DNA of 64,000 nucleotides from Pseudoalteromonas luteoviolacea (GTDB lineage Bacteria > Pseudomonadota > Gammaproteobacteria > Enterobacterales > Alteromonadaceae): assembly GCF_000814765.1 (NCBI RefSeq), contig NZ_JWIC01000007.1, positions 598,500 to 662,499 on the forward strand, written 5' to 3'. The translations under genes and the position numbers were made by a program. The notes under the pieces were generated by a model, which was not told the origin of the DNA, searched no databases, and worked only from the letters and a program-made list of their open reading frames with translations. Below are positions 53,751 through 61,315 of the stretch, one piece after another; the first letter of the stretch is position 1; each line of letters opens with the position of its first letter.

Positions 53751-55040
53751 ATGGATATGTTTTACTATTATGTGCAGCTGTGCGTGCGTAACTTTAAACG
53801 CACACCGCTGTTTTTTTCCTTGATTATATTAACCCTGTCGATAGGGATTGGTACTTTGCTGGCAAATTTATCCATGTTGTCTTTGATGTCGCAAGACCCT
53901 ATTCCTGGGAAAAGTGATCAAATATTTAATGTCAATATGAATACTTACGCAGGGTCAACGAATAACTTTGGTAGCATGCACACGCTCAGATACAGTGATG
54001 CAAAAGCGATACTGGATGCCGATGTCGCAGAAAATGCGACGATGCACTACGCAACACATGTCTATAGTCGCCGCGCGGACTCAGAAGATTTGACTCGCTA
54101 CTCAAGCAATACGCGAGCGACCACCGCTTCATTTTTTGACATGATGGGTGCTGAGTTTGCCCATGGTAAAGCGTGGGAAAATGAGCATGGTACAGAGGTT
54201 GTGATTGGCCATAAGCTCAACATGACCTTATTTGGTGGTGGAAATAGTGTTGGCAAGCAAGTAGAGCTGCAAGGTAAAATTTATAACATTGTCGGGGTGT
54301 TGAAACCTTGGCATATGAGACCGCTCTTTTATCATGCCTCTGAAGGAAAAGCATTTGATGAAACCGATGATTTGTTTGTGCCTATTGAAGTGGCTATAGA
54401 TAATAACTGGGCCATCTATGCAAGAGCGTTGTCGACAGATAGCTATTCAGTATTGAGTGAAACAAGGCAGATCAATGCGTATTATATTCAGACCTTTGTT
54501 GAGCTGATAGACGAGCAGCAGCGACTGGCTTTTCAAACCTTTATTGATAGCTATGCACAGCAGCAAAAGGACAAAGGTAATCACCGCCATGAAGTGGATA
54601 ACCGACTTTATGATGTTAATGCTTGGTTGGATGAGAATGAAGTCGTCAATAAAGACCTTTTAGCGTTTACTTTTGCCACGGGTATTTTTCTGCTGGTGTG
54701 TATTTTCAATGCCAATAGCTTGATGTTGTCTCGTTATCAAGCTGGGCAATTTGAAGCGAACTTGCGTCGAGCGGTTGGCGCCAGTCGCAAGCAAATATTT
54801 TATCAAGGCGTGATAGAGAGTGTGATTTTAGGGATCACCTGTGCCTTGATATCTTTGGTACTCGCTATTAGCTTACTCGCATTATACCGTCAGCTATTTG
54901 AGGATTTAGCGCCTGTGGCCGAATTACCGTTACACATGATAGTGATCGGGGTAGGTGTTGCACTGGCTTCAAGTCTTCTAAGTACCATTTATCCGTTAGT
55001 ACAGGGCGCTCGTACGCCATTAGCCAGCATTCTAAAGTAA
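53751..55040 (+). CDS. MacB-like ABC permease, subunit 1
   Basis: A 429-residue permease with one N-terminal span (about 20-43), a large periplasmic MacB_PCD-type domain (about 45-300) and three C-terminal spans (about 305-425, with FEANLRRAVGASRKQIFYQGVIESVILG as the coupling region). ATG 53751 has SD GGAG at 6 nt; an ATG 6 bp earlier is too close. It pairs with the next permease as a heterodimer. Confidence 0.9.
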   Translation: MDMFYYYVQLCVRNFKRTPLFFSLIILTLSIGIGTLLANLSMLSLMSQDPIPGKSDQIFNVNMNTYAGSTNNFGSMHTLRYSDAKAILDADVAENATMHYATHVYSRRADSEDLTRYSSNTRATTASFFDMMGAEFAHGKAWENEHGTEVVIGHKLNMTLFGGGNSVGKQVELQGKIYNIVGVLKPWHMRPLFYHASEGKAFDETDDLFVPIEVAIDNNWAIYARALSTDSYSVLSETRQINAYYIQTFVELIDEQQRLAFQTFIDSYAQQQKDKGNHRHEVDNRLYDVNAWLDENEVVNKDLLAFTFATGIFLLVCIFNANSLMLSRYQAGQFEANLRRAVGASRKQIFYQGVIESVILGITCALISLVLAISLLALYRQLFEDLAPVAELPLHMIVIGVGVALASSLLSTIYPLVQGARTPLASILK

Positions 55041-55051
55041 GGAGTAGCACT

Positions 55052-56275
55052 ATGAACATAAAAGCATTATTTAAATCCATGTTATTGCGCAAATTTGCTA
55101 CTGGCTTGCTGATTTTTCAATTAGTTTTAACCATTGGGCTCGCCTGCAACAGTTTATTGTTGAGCATTGAGGCCAACGAGAAGTTAGCGCGTGATGTGGG
55201 TTTTGACATGGAAAATGTACTGGTATTTCAGGTCCGTCCAACTTCCGAAGCCTTTTTAGATGCCAACTTCTTTCTATCTGTTGTAGATGAAGATATGGCG
55301 GCATTGAATAAACTTGATGTGGTTGAAACGGTGAGTTTTACTAACCAATTACCGCTGATGAAAGGGGGTAACTTTCACTCTATTGAAGATGCGGATCATC
55401 CAGAAGATGTACCAGTAGAAAGGCAGTTTAGTGGTGTGCCAATGTATTATGTTGGTGAGCAGTTTTTTGAGTTGCTCGGCGCATCAATGCATCTTGGGCG
55501 AGACTTCACTTTTGATGATGACGCAACGCGAGGCTATTTAGACAATTATGAGTTTGAAGCCAATATCATTTTAACTCGTAGTTTAGCTGAGGCGCTTTAC
55601 CCGGGAGAAAGCGCGGTTGGTAAGCATACCTCCGAAGGGCGAGTGATTGGCGTGGTGTCAGATATTGCAATTAGGCCATCGAGTCTACGTCCACATTATG
55701 GCATCTTTACGTTTAGAAATATGGCGCGTGCTCAATCACGCTTAATATATATGGTGAAAGTCACCTCAGGTGATGTGCAAAAGACCAAAACGGCGATCAC
55801 TGAGGCAATTAAGCAAGTACATCCTGAACGAGAGATCCGAGAGATCCTGACCATGGAAGCACATCACAGTGACTATTTTAAAGAGTCTAGCAGTTTGGCA
55901 ACCTTATTTAGTTTGCTGACCGGAATGATGTTGTTGGTGACCATGATAAGTTGCTTTGCCCACGCACACTTTCACGTGTCTAAGCAAAAGCGTTTAATTG
56001 GTATTAGACGCGCACTGGGCGCACGGAAAAAGGATGTATTAGTCTATGTGTTGAGCGAAAATTGGCTGGTCAGTGGCATTGCAGCACTACTTGGGGTCGC
56101 GAGTGTGATTGCAGTGAATATGTTATTGGCAGAGGTGATTGTGATGCCAAAACCGGATGTTATCAGTTATTTGTCTTGTGTTATCATCGTGTTTATATCT
56201 GGTACTGCGGCAACTTGGTTGCCTGCATGGAAAACAACAAAAATAGCGCCAGTGGTTGCAACCCGCACGTTATAA
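55052..56275 (+). CDS. MacB-like ABC permease, subunit 2
   Basis: A 407-residue permease with the same four-span layout as the preceding one. The first span is about 15-38, the periplasmic domain 40-285, and the terminal spans about 290-400 with LIGIRRALGARKKDVLVYVLSENWLV. AAGGAG precedes the ATG. The two subunits are diverged copies; most MacB exporters use a homodimer, so a dedicated heterodimer is a small departure. Confidence 0.9.
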   Translation: MNIKALFKSMLLRKFATGLLIFQLVLTIGLACNSLLLSIEANEKLARDVGFDMENVLVFQVRPTSEAFLDANFFLSVVDEDMAALNKLDVVETVSFTNQLPLMKGGNFHSIEDADHPEDVPVERQFSGVPMYYVGEQFFELLGASMHLGRDFTFDDDATRGYLDNYEFEANIILTRSLAEALYPGESAVGKHTSEGRVIGVVSDIAIRPSSLRPHYGIFTFRNMARAQSRLIYMVKVTSGDVQKTKTAITEAIKQVHPEREIREILTMEAHHSDYFKESSSLATLFSLLTGMMLLVTMISCFAHAHFHVSKQKRLIGIRRALGARKKDVLVYVLSENWLVSGIAALLGVASVIAVNMLLAEVIVMPKPDVISYLSCVIIVFISGTAATWLPAWKTTKIAPVVATRTL

Positions 56276-56280
56276 AAATT

Positions 56281-56336
56281 AAGGAAAGACATGTAGTGGC
56301 CAGTAAAACGGTCACTACATGGTATTTAAATGGTTA
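56281..56336 (+). promoter_or_regulatory. Intercistronic hairpin with an ATG-TAG minimal frame
   Basis: An AAGGAAAGAC ribosome site is followed by ATG-TAG (56291-56296). CATGTAGTGGCC (56290-56301) pairs with GGTCACTACATG (56310-56321), including one G-U. The true start of the response regulator (ATG 56330 or 56336) lies directly behind the hairpin and has no other good SD. The hairpin may bring the SD near the real start or limit translation of the regulator. Confidence 0.45.
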
Positions 56337-57601
56337 TGAACACAATTCTTGTTGTCGATGACAACCCTGATATTTTAGATGCGTTAGACTTATTGCTGAG
56401 CATTCACAATTATACTGTATTGACGGTCACTAACGTTAAAGATGCCATTTTGACCGTCTCTCGACAAAAAGTGGATTTGGTCATTCAAGATATGAACTTC
56501 AGTGAAGGGACCACATCAGGGGATGAAGGAAAGCAGTTATTTGGCACATTAAAAGAGCTAAACCCCACTTTACCCATCATTATCATCACCGCTTGGAGCC
56601 AATTAGAAACGGCCATTACGTTAGTCAAATCAGGTGCAGCAGATTATCTCCCCAAGCCTTGGGATGATAAGAAGCTACTAAAAGCAATTGAAGAAAATAT
56701 CACTGTGCAAGCTGCGCCTACCCCTGAGTGTAAATTGATTTATCAAAGTCGTGAAATGAGTGAGCTTATCTTTACCTCGACTAAAGTGGCCGCGGCGGAC
56801 ATCAATGTGTTGATCACTGGACCGAATGGCTCAGGTAAAGAAAAGTTAGCTGACTTTGTCCACCATAAATCGCAGCGAGCGAATGCGCCATTTATTAAAG
56901 TGAATATGGGCGCGATCCCGCAGGAGCTTATGGAAGCTGAATTATTTGGTGCAGAAAAGGGCGCGTTTACTGGCGCAAACCAAGCAAGGGCAGGGCGTTT
57001 TGAAGCAGCCGACGGTGGCACATTATTTTTAGATGAAATTGGCAACTTACCACTTGCAGGTCAAATGAAACTATTACGTGTGCTGCAGACTGGTGAATTT
57101 GAGCGATTGGGCTCTAATGTGACGCAAAAGGTAGATGTGCGCGTCATTAGTGCGACTAACGCCAACTTATTACTCGACATTAAAAGCGGTGCGTTTAGAG
57201 AAGATTTATTCTATCGCCTCAATGGGATGGAATTGCAAATTTTACCGCTCAATAAACGCAAAGCAGACATTATTCCATTGGCTCAACACTTCATAGGCGT
57301 GGAGCATACACTCACCAAGGAAGCTGAGCACTTTTTAATGCAGCAAACATGGCCAGGTAACGTTCGAGAGCTGGAAAATAGCTGTCGACGTGCGTTGATT
57401 TTTGCGGATGGAAATCAAGTGGATGTCAGTGCGTTTCAAGGACATGAGCAGACAACTGCATTGAGCGAAAAAGAGCACATGCAGCAGGTACTCGAGAAGC
57501 ATAACTGGACGATTGCGCACGCGGCACAAGAGTTAGGCCTCAGTCGTCAAACACTGTATCGTCGTATTGAAAAGTTCAAATTGGAAAAGCATGATGAGTA
57601 A
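56330..57601 (+). CDS. NtrC-type sigma-54-dependent response regulator
   Basis: A 423-residue enhancer-binding protein. The receiver is at about 4-120 (VVDDNPD, phosphoacceptor Asp in LVIQDMNF, Lys in YLPKPWDD). The AAA+ domain is at about 140-350, with Walker A GPNGSGKEKLA in place of the usual GESGTGKE, the sigma-54 contact loop KGAFTGA, and Walker B GGTLFLDEIG. A Fis-type HTH is at the C-terminus (NWTIAHAAQELGLSRQTLYRRIEKF). It probably binds the palindromes upstream of 51675 and drives its own operon. The partner kinase gene overlaps its stop by 8 bp. Confidence 0.94.
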   Translation: MVMNTILVVDDNPDILDALDLLLSIHNYTVLTVTNVKDAILTVSRQKVDLVIQDMNFSEGTTSGDEGKQLFGTLKELNPTLPIIIITAWSQLETAITLVKSGAADYLPKPWDDKKLLKAIEENITVQAAPTPECKLIYQSREMSELIFTSTKVAAADINVLITGPNGSGKEKLADFVHHKSQRANAPFIKVNMGAIPQELMEAELFGAEKGAFTGANQARAGRFEAADGGTLFLDEIGNLPLAGQMKLLRVLQTGEFERLGSNVTQKVDVRVISATNANLLLDIKSGAFREDLFYRLNGMELQILPLNKRKADIIPLAQHFIGVEHTLTKEAEHFLMQQTWPGNVRELENSCRRALIFADGNQVDVSAFQGHEQTTALSEKEHMQQVLEKHNWTIAHAAQELGLSRQTLYRRIEKFKLEKHDE

Positions 57602-58907
57602 AACGCTAATTTTACTTTTCTTGGCTCAAATTATATTTGCTTTGGCGGTAGCAAATTATGGGGGGGCACACCCTTGGATATTTTTGGGTGTTGGTATCTT
57701 ATTATTTGGTGTCATTGGATACTTGTATTACCGCTATCATCAAACTCAAGCTAATATTCAGCGCAGCATTGAACAGGGGTTTTTGAGCCTGATCGATGGT
57801 GACTTTTCGGTTAGTATCGCGCCCAAAAATGATCCAACTTATGACCGTGTGTTTAATTTATTCAATCAATGTACTGAAAAACTAAGAAAGGAACGCCAGC
57901 ACCTTTATCAACGTGAGATGTTGCTTGATAAAGTGCTCAACACCTCACCTGTCGTGACGTTTCTGGTCAGCCCTGAACATAAAATTATTTTTGCCAATCG
58001 CGCTGCAGAACTCATGTTTAAAGAAGGGGATTCTTTGTTAGGTCACAGTTGGCATGATATCAGTGAAACGCTAGATGATGACTTTGCGCACGCCTTGCAA
58101 AATAGCGGAGAGAGTATTTTTACCCTTAACGATCAAAACGGTGATGAGCAAGCTTGGCACTTGGCTAAATCCAGTGTGCGTATTCATCAAGCAAGCCATA
58201 CGCTTTACCTGCTAAAAAGCATCACCCATGAGCTTGGGCGTCAAGAAGTGCAAACGTGGAAAAAAGTGATCCGAGTACTCAGCCATGAATTGAACAACTC
58301 TATTGCACCGATCAGTTCCATGTGCCATTCAGGGCAATTATTGGCACAAAACTTATCTGAGCCAAGATTAGATAGAGTGTTTAGTTCTATTTCCCGTCGC
58401 ATCGCGCACCTTAATGAGTTCATAAAAGGGTATGGCGAGTTATCAAAGTTAAAAATGCCAAATAAACAATGTATTAACTGGCCTGTTTTAGTGGAACAGC
58501 TAAATGCGCTATATCCATTTGAGCTGACTACAGCGTTACCTAAAACCTCGATTTATGCAGATGAGCATCAGCTAGAGCAGGTGCTTATCAATATTTTGAA
58601 AAATGCCCATGAAGCGCAAAGTGAGCAGCTTGATGCACCAGCGGTGCAGGTCAGCTTTGCAGATCATGAGCTGCAAAACTTAACCATTGAAGTGCGAGAT
58701 TTCGGCGCTGGCATGGCGCCTGAGGTGCTTGAGAATGCGTTACTGCCTTTTTACTCCACAAAACATGCAGGGACGGGGCTAGGGTTGGCATTATGTAGAG
58801 AAATAATTGATGCGCACCAAGGCAAATTAGCGTTTCGTAATTGTGCCACCAGTGGTGTTGTCGTCAGCGTATCTTTACCTTATATCGTGTCGACAAAAGC
58901 GCACTAA
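57594..58907 (+). CDS. NtrB-like sensor histidine kinase
   Basis: A 437-residue membrane kinase. Two closely spaced spans (about 3-21 and 27-46) leave almost no periplasmic part. A PAS domain is at about 120-205 (VVTFLVSPEHKIIFANRAAELMF). HisKA has the phospho-His in LSHELNNSIAPI, and the ATPase has LEQVLINILKNAHEA, DFGAGM and GTGLGLALC. The ATG at 57594 overlaps the regulator stop. With no sensor loop it probably reads a membrane or cytoplasmic cue, perhaps the transporter itself. Confidence 0.92.
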   Translation: MSKTLILLFLAQIIFALAVANYGGAHPWIFLGVGILLFGVIGYLYYRYHQTQANIQRSIEQGFLSLIDGDFSVSIAPKNDPTYDRVFNLFNQCTEKLRKERQHLYQREMLLDKVLNTSPVVTFLVSPEHKIIFANRAAELMFKEGDSLLGHSWHDISETLDDDFAHALQNSGESIFTLNDQNGDEQAWHLAKSSVRIHQASHTLYLLKSITHELGRQEVQTWKKVIRVLSHELNNSIAPISSMCHSGQLLAQNLSEPRLDRVFSSISRRIAHLNEFIKGYGELSKLKMPNKQCINWPVLVEQLNALYPFELTTALPKTSIYADEHQLEQVLINILKNAHEAQSEQLDAPAVQVSFADHELQNLTIEVRDFGAGMAPEVLENALLPFYSTKHAGTGLGLALCREIIDAHQGKLAFRNCATSGVVVSVSLPYIVSTKAH

Positions 58908-58951
58908 ATTGTTGCCATATAGGGCAACCATACCCAATTTTACAACAGGCA

Positions 58952-58968
58952 AGCGCCAAAATGGCGCT
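58952..58968. terminator. Bidirectional terminator
   Basis: AGCGCCA-aaa-TGGCGCT lies between the convergent kinase genes (stops at 58907 and 58971). Confidence 0.7.
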
Positions 58969-58970
58969 GT

Positions 58971-60773
58971 TTAGTTTATTGGTAGCGCCAGAGTAAACTG
59001 AGTAGGTGGGTGCCCATCAGAGGTCAAGGTTAATTCACCACCCAAACGCTTACTGAGATTATAACTGACAGATAAACCAAGCCCACTGCCTTGCCCAACC
59101 GCTTTAGTGGTAAAGAACGGGTCGAACACTTTATCTTGAATATCTGGCGGTATGCCGGGCCCATTGTCTTTGACTGTAATTACTAGTCTGTCATCAGCGT
59201 CTTGTGTACAGACTGCCACATAGGGAGAGTCAGGCTGGTTCTGCTCTATTGCCTGAAACGCATTTTTCAATAAGTTGGTTAAAATTTGCTGGACAAATCC
59301 AGCGTTAGAAACGGGTTGGCAGGTGTGTGTTAAGCTGGTCTCGACTACAATATTGCGCTTGTTATGACTCTCTAGCAATGACAAGCTTTGATTCAAAATA
59401 GCTGGGATGTCGAGCTGACAGTGATGCTGATTTTGTACCACGGTGAATGACTGTAAATCTTTAATGATGTCACTGACTCGACTTAAGCCCATTTGTGATT
59501 GAGCAACGATCTCACGAATATCATCATAAATAAAGTCGATGTCCGATTGGCCCCGATAATCTGTGATTTGGCTTTTTAGTTTTGCGCCGACATGCTGATT
59601 TCCGCCCTCCACGGCACTTAAAAACTGATCATGTAAATTTTGTAGATTGAGGATGCTATCAAGGTAATTGTCCATCGAGCCAAAGTTACTTAAAACCGAC
59701 GATAAGGGGTTATTTATCTCGTGGGCTATCCCCGCGGCAAACTGACCGACGGTGGCCATTTTCTCGCTGTGCGCCAGTCGGTTTTGGGTTTCTTTTAGCT
59801 CAAGTAGTGCTTCTTTTAAGCGGTTACACTGTTTTTTAAGACGTCTTTCTGACTCTTTTCGTTCAAGCAAAATAGTGAGTTGTTCTGCCGCTTTACTGAC
59901 GACATCTATTTGCCGCATTGAGACAGACTCCATGGCGTGTTCATCAATAAAAAAGACCATCATCTCAAGCACTTTATCGTAAACAACGATGGGGAATATT
60001 AAATAGCTGCTGAGCTTTGCACCGAGTAATTGATTGAGTGGTTGAAAGGCGTCGTCGTTTGGTAGTAAATCTATCTGCGGTTTTTTCTCAGTCAAAGAAC
60101 GGGCTAAATATGCAGGCAACGAGGGCAGTCCGAAGACACGAGTTAGTGTGTTTTCAAGAGACTCCTTTTGCGGCCACACATGGCTTAAACTGCCTTCGTT
60201 TTGGGTGCTTATTTTTATTCTGCAATGGGTTGTGGCGCAGGCTATATTGGCCAAAGATCGCATAAAGGTTAACATGACCTCGTTGATATCGTTATTATTA
60301 CGATGTAAGTGCGCCACGCTCATCAACAGATCGCTCTCAGCTTTGTGCTGGGCATTGATCTGTTCTAAACGTTGCCAAGCTTTGAGGTTGCGCTCAATCA
60401 CGCTTAAGTTAAATTCATTTTTATCGGGTGATAAGCTAATAAAGCTAGAAATATCATACTTTTCAATCCAGCTTAGCGCATCAGGCATGCGTGCTGGTGG
60501 GTGTGAAACGATGAAGATCAGATCTTTATCTTGGCAGCCAATTCGCACGTATTCCAATACTTGCTCGGTCAGCGCCTCAGAATCAGTATCTTCAACATAA
60601 AAAATAATTAATCCGGGCTTTTTTTTCCGGATGAGTTTTTTACACGCCCTAAGGTTATCGGTGGCTTCGAGTTGATAATTACGTTGCGTTAAAAGCGCGT
60701 CAAGGGCGTCAAGGGCGTCAAGGGCGTCAGAATTAGGCCCAACGTGTAAAACGCTCTGCTGTTGTCTTTCCAT
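58971..60773 (-). CDS. Soluble GAF-domain sensor histidine kinase with degenerate receiver
   Basis: A 600-residue kinase without membrane spans. Residues about 7-130 have a receiver-like fold but no clear phosphoacceptor (LIIFYVEDTDSE). A GAF-like domain covers about 145-305. A coiled coil leads to the HisKA (phospho-His in GIAHEINNPLSSV) and ATPase (ILTNLLKNAFQAIE, DNGPGIPPDIQDKVFDPFFTTK, GSGLGLSVS). The N-terminus carries DALDALDALDA, encoded by four GCGTCAAGG repeats. It is divergent, 95 bp away, from a BLUF photoreceptor, its likely signalling partner. Confidence 0.92.
   Translation of the reverse strand: MERQQQSVLHVGPNSDALDALDALDALLTQRNYQLEATDNLRACKKLIRKKKPGLIIFYVEDTDSEALTEQVLEYVRIGCQDKDLIFIVSHPPARMPDALSWIEKYDISSFISLSPDKNEFNLSVIERNLKAWQRLEQINAQHKAESDLLMSVAHLHRNNNDINEVMLTFMRSLANIACATTHCRIKISTQNEGSLSHVWPQKESLENTLTRVFGLPSLPAYLARSLTEKKPQIDLLPNDDAFQPLNQLLGAKLSSYLIFPIVVYDKVLEMMVFFIDEHAMESVSMRQIDVVSKAAEQLTILLERKESERRLKKQCNRLKEALLELKETQNRLAHSEKMATVGQFAAGIAHEINNPLSSVLSNFGSMDNYLDSILNLQNLHDQFLSAVEGGNQHVGAKLKSQITDYRGQSDIDFIYDDIREIVAQSQMGLSRVSDIIKDLQSFTVVQNQHHCQLDIPAILNQSLSLLESHNKRNIVVETSLTHTCQPVSNAGFVQQILTNLLKNAFQAIEQNQPDSPYVAVCTQDADDRLVITVKDNGPGIPPDIQDKVFDPFFTTKAVGQGSGLGLSVSYNLSKRLGGELTLTSDGHPPTQFTLALPIN
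60697..60730 (-). repeat. 9-bp tandem repeat within the kinase gene
   Basis: GCGTCAAGG is repeated three times, with a fourth partial copy, encoding Asp-Ala-Leu units near residues 15-27 of the kinase. The unit is a multiple of three, so copy-number change would alter length and not frame. Confidence 0.85.
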
Positions 60774-60868
60774 AATCGTTGCGGTTCTTGCCTTGTAATT
60801 TTGATAACTATAGCCAATGATTACACTTTCTGTGTAATGGCATGTTCAATGAAGAAGACTAGGAGTGT

Positions 60869-61291
60869 ATGGATATGAAGCTAGTAAGATTGGTCTATTA
60901 CAGTCAGGCATCTCGTAGTATGAGTTTGTCGGATTTACGCAATATTTTAGAAACCGCGCGCGCTAATAACGACGAAATAGAGGTGTGTGGCATGCTGTGC
61001 TTTGAAAACCAGTTTTTTTTGCAAGCACTCGAGGGAGACAGAGAAACGGTAAATGAGCTCTACTTAGATATTGCAGACGACCCAAGGCATGAAGAAGCCA
61101 CCATTATTAGCTATGACGAAGTATCTGAGCACACATTTGCGAAGTGGCAAATGGGCTATGCCGGTGGCTCTGAGTCGTTTTATGAATTACTGCGAAAAAA
61201 CGGTCAAACAGAGTTTGATCCGGAGCAAATGACACAATCTCAAGCCATTTCTTTTTTAGTGGATATGGCGGCTTTTCAAACCAAAATATAA
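60869..61291 (+). CDS. BLUF-domain blue-light photoreceptor
   Basis: A 140-residue single-domain BLUF protein that should bind FAD. The photoactive Tyr10 lies in LVYYSQAS, an Asn (33 or 34) in ARANNDE, the key Gln52 in FFLQALEGDRE, and the Trp93/Met95 pair in FAKWQMGYAG. All residues needed for the photocycle are thus present. There is no effector domain, so it must act through a partner protein; the divergent sensor kinase is the obvious candidate. AGGAG lies upstream; ATG 60869 or 60875 may be the start. Confidence 0.93.
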   Translation: MDMKLVRLVYYSQASRSMSLSDLRNILETARANNDEIEVCGMLCFENQFFLQALEGDRETVNELYLDIADDPRHEEATIISYDEVSEHTFAKWQMGYAGGSESFYELLRKNGQTEFDPEQMTQSQAISFLVDMAAFQTKI

Positions 61292-61292
61292 G

Positions 61293-61309
61293 GCGGCACG
61301 CTGTGCCGC
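61293..61309. terminator. Terminator between BLUF and vgrG
   Basis: GCGGCAC-gct-GTGCCGC, a 7-bp G+C-rich stem, starts 2 bp after the BLUF stop and ends 7 bp before the convergent vgrG stop. Confidence 0.7.
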
Positions 61310-61315
61310 GCTTAT

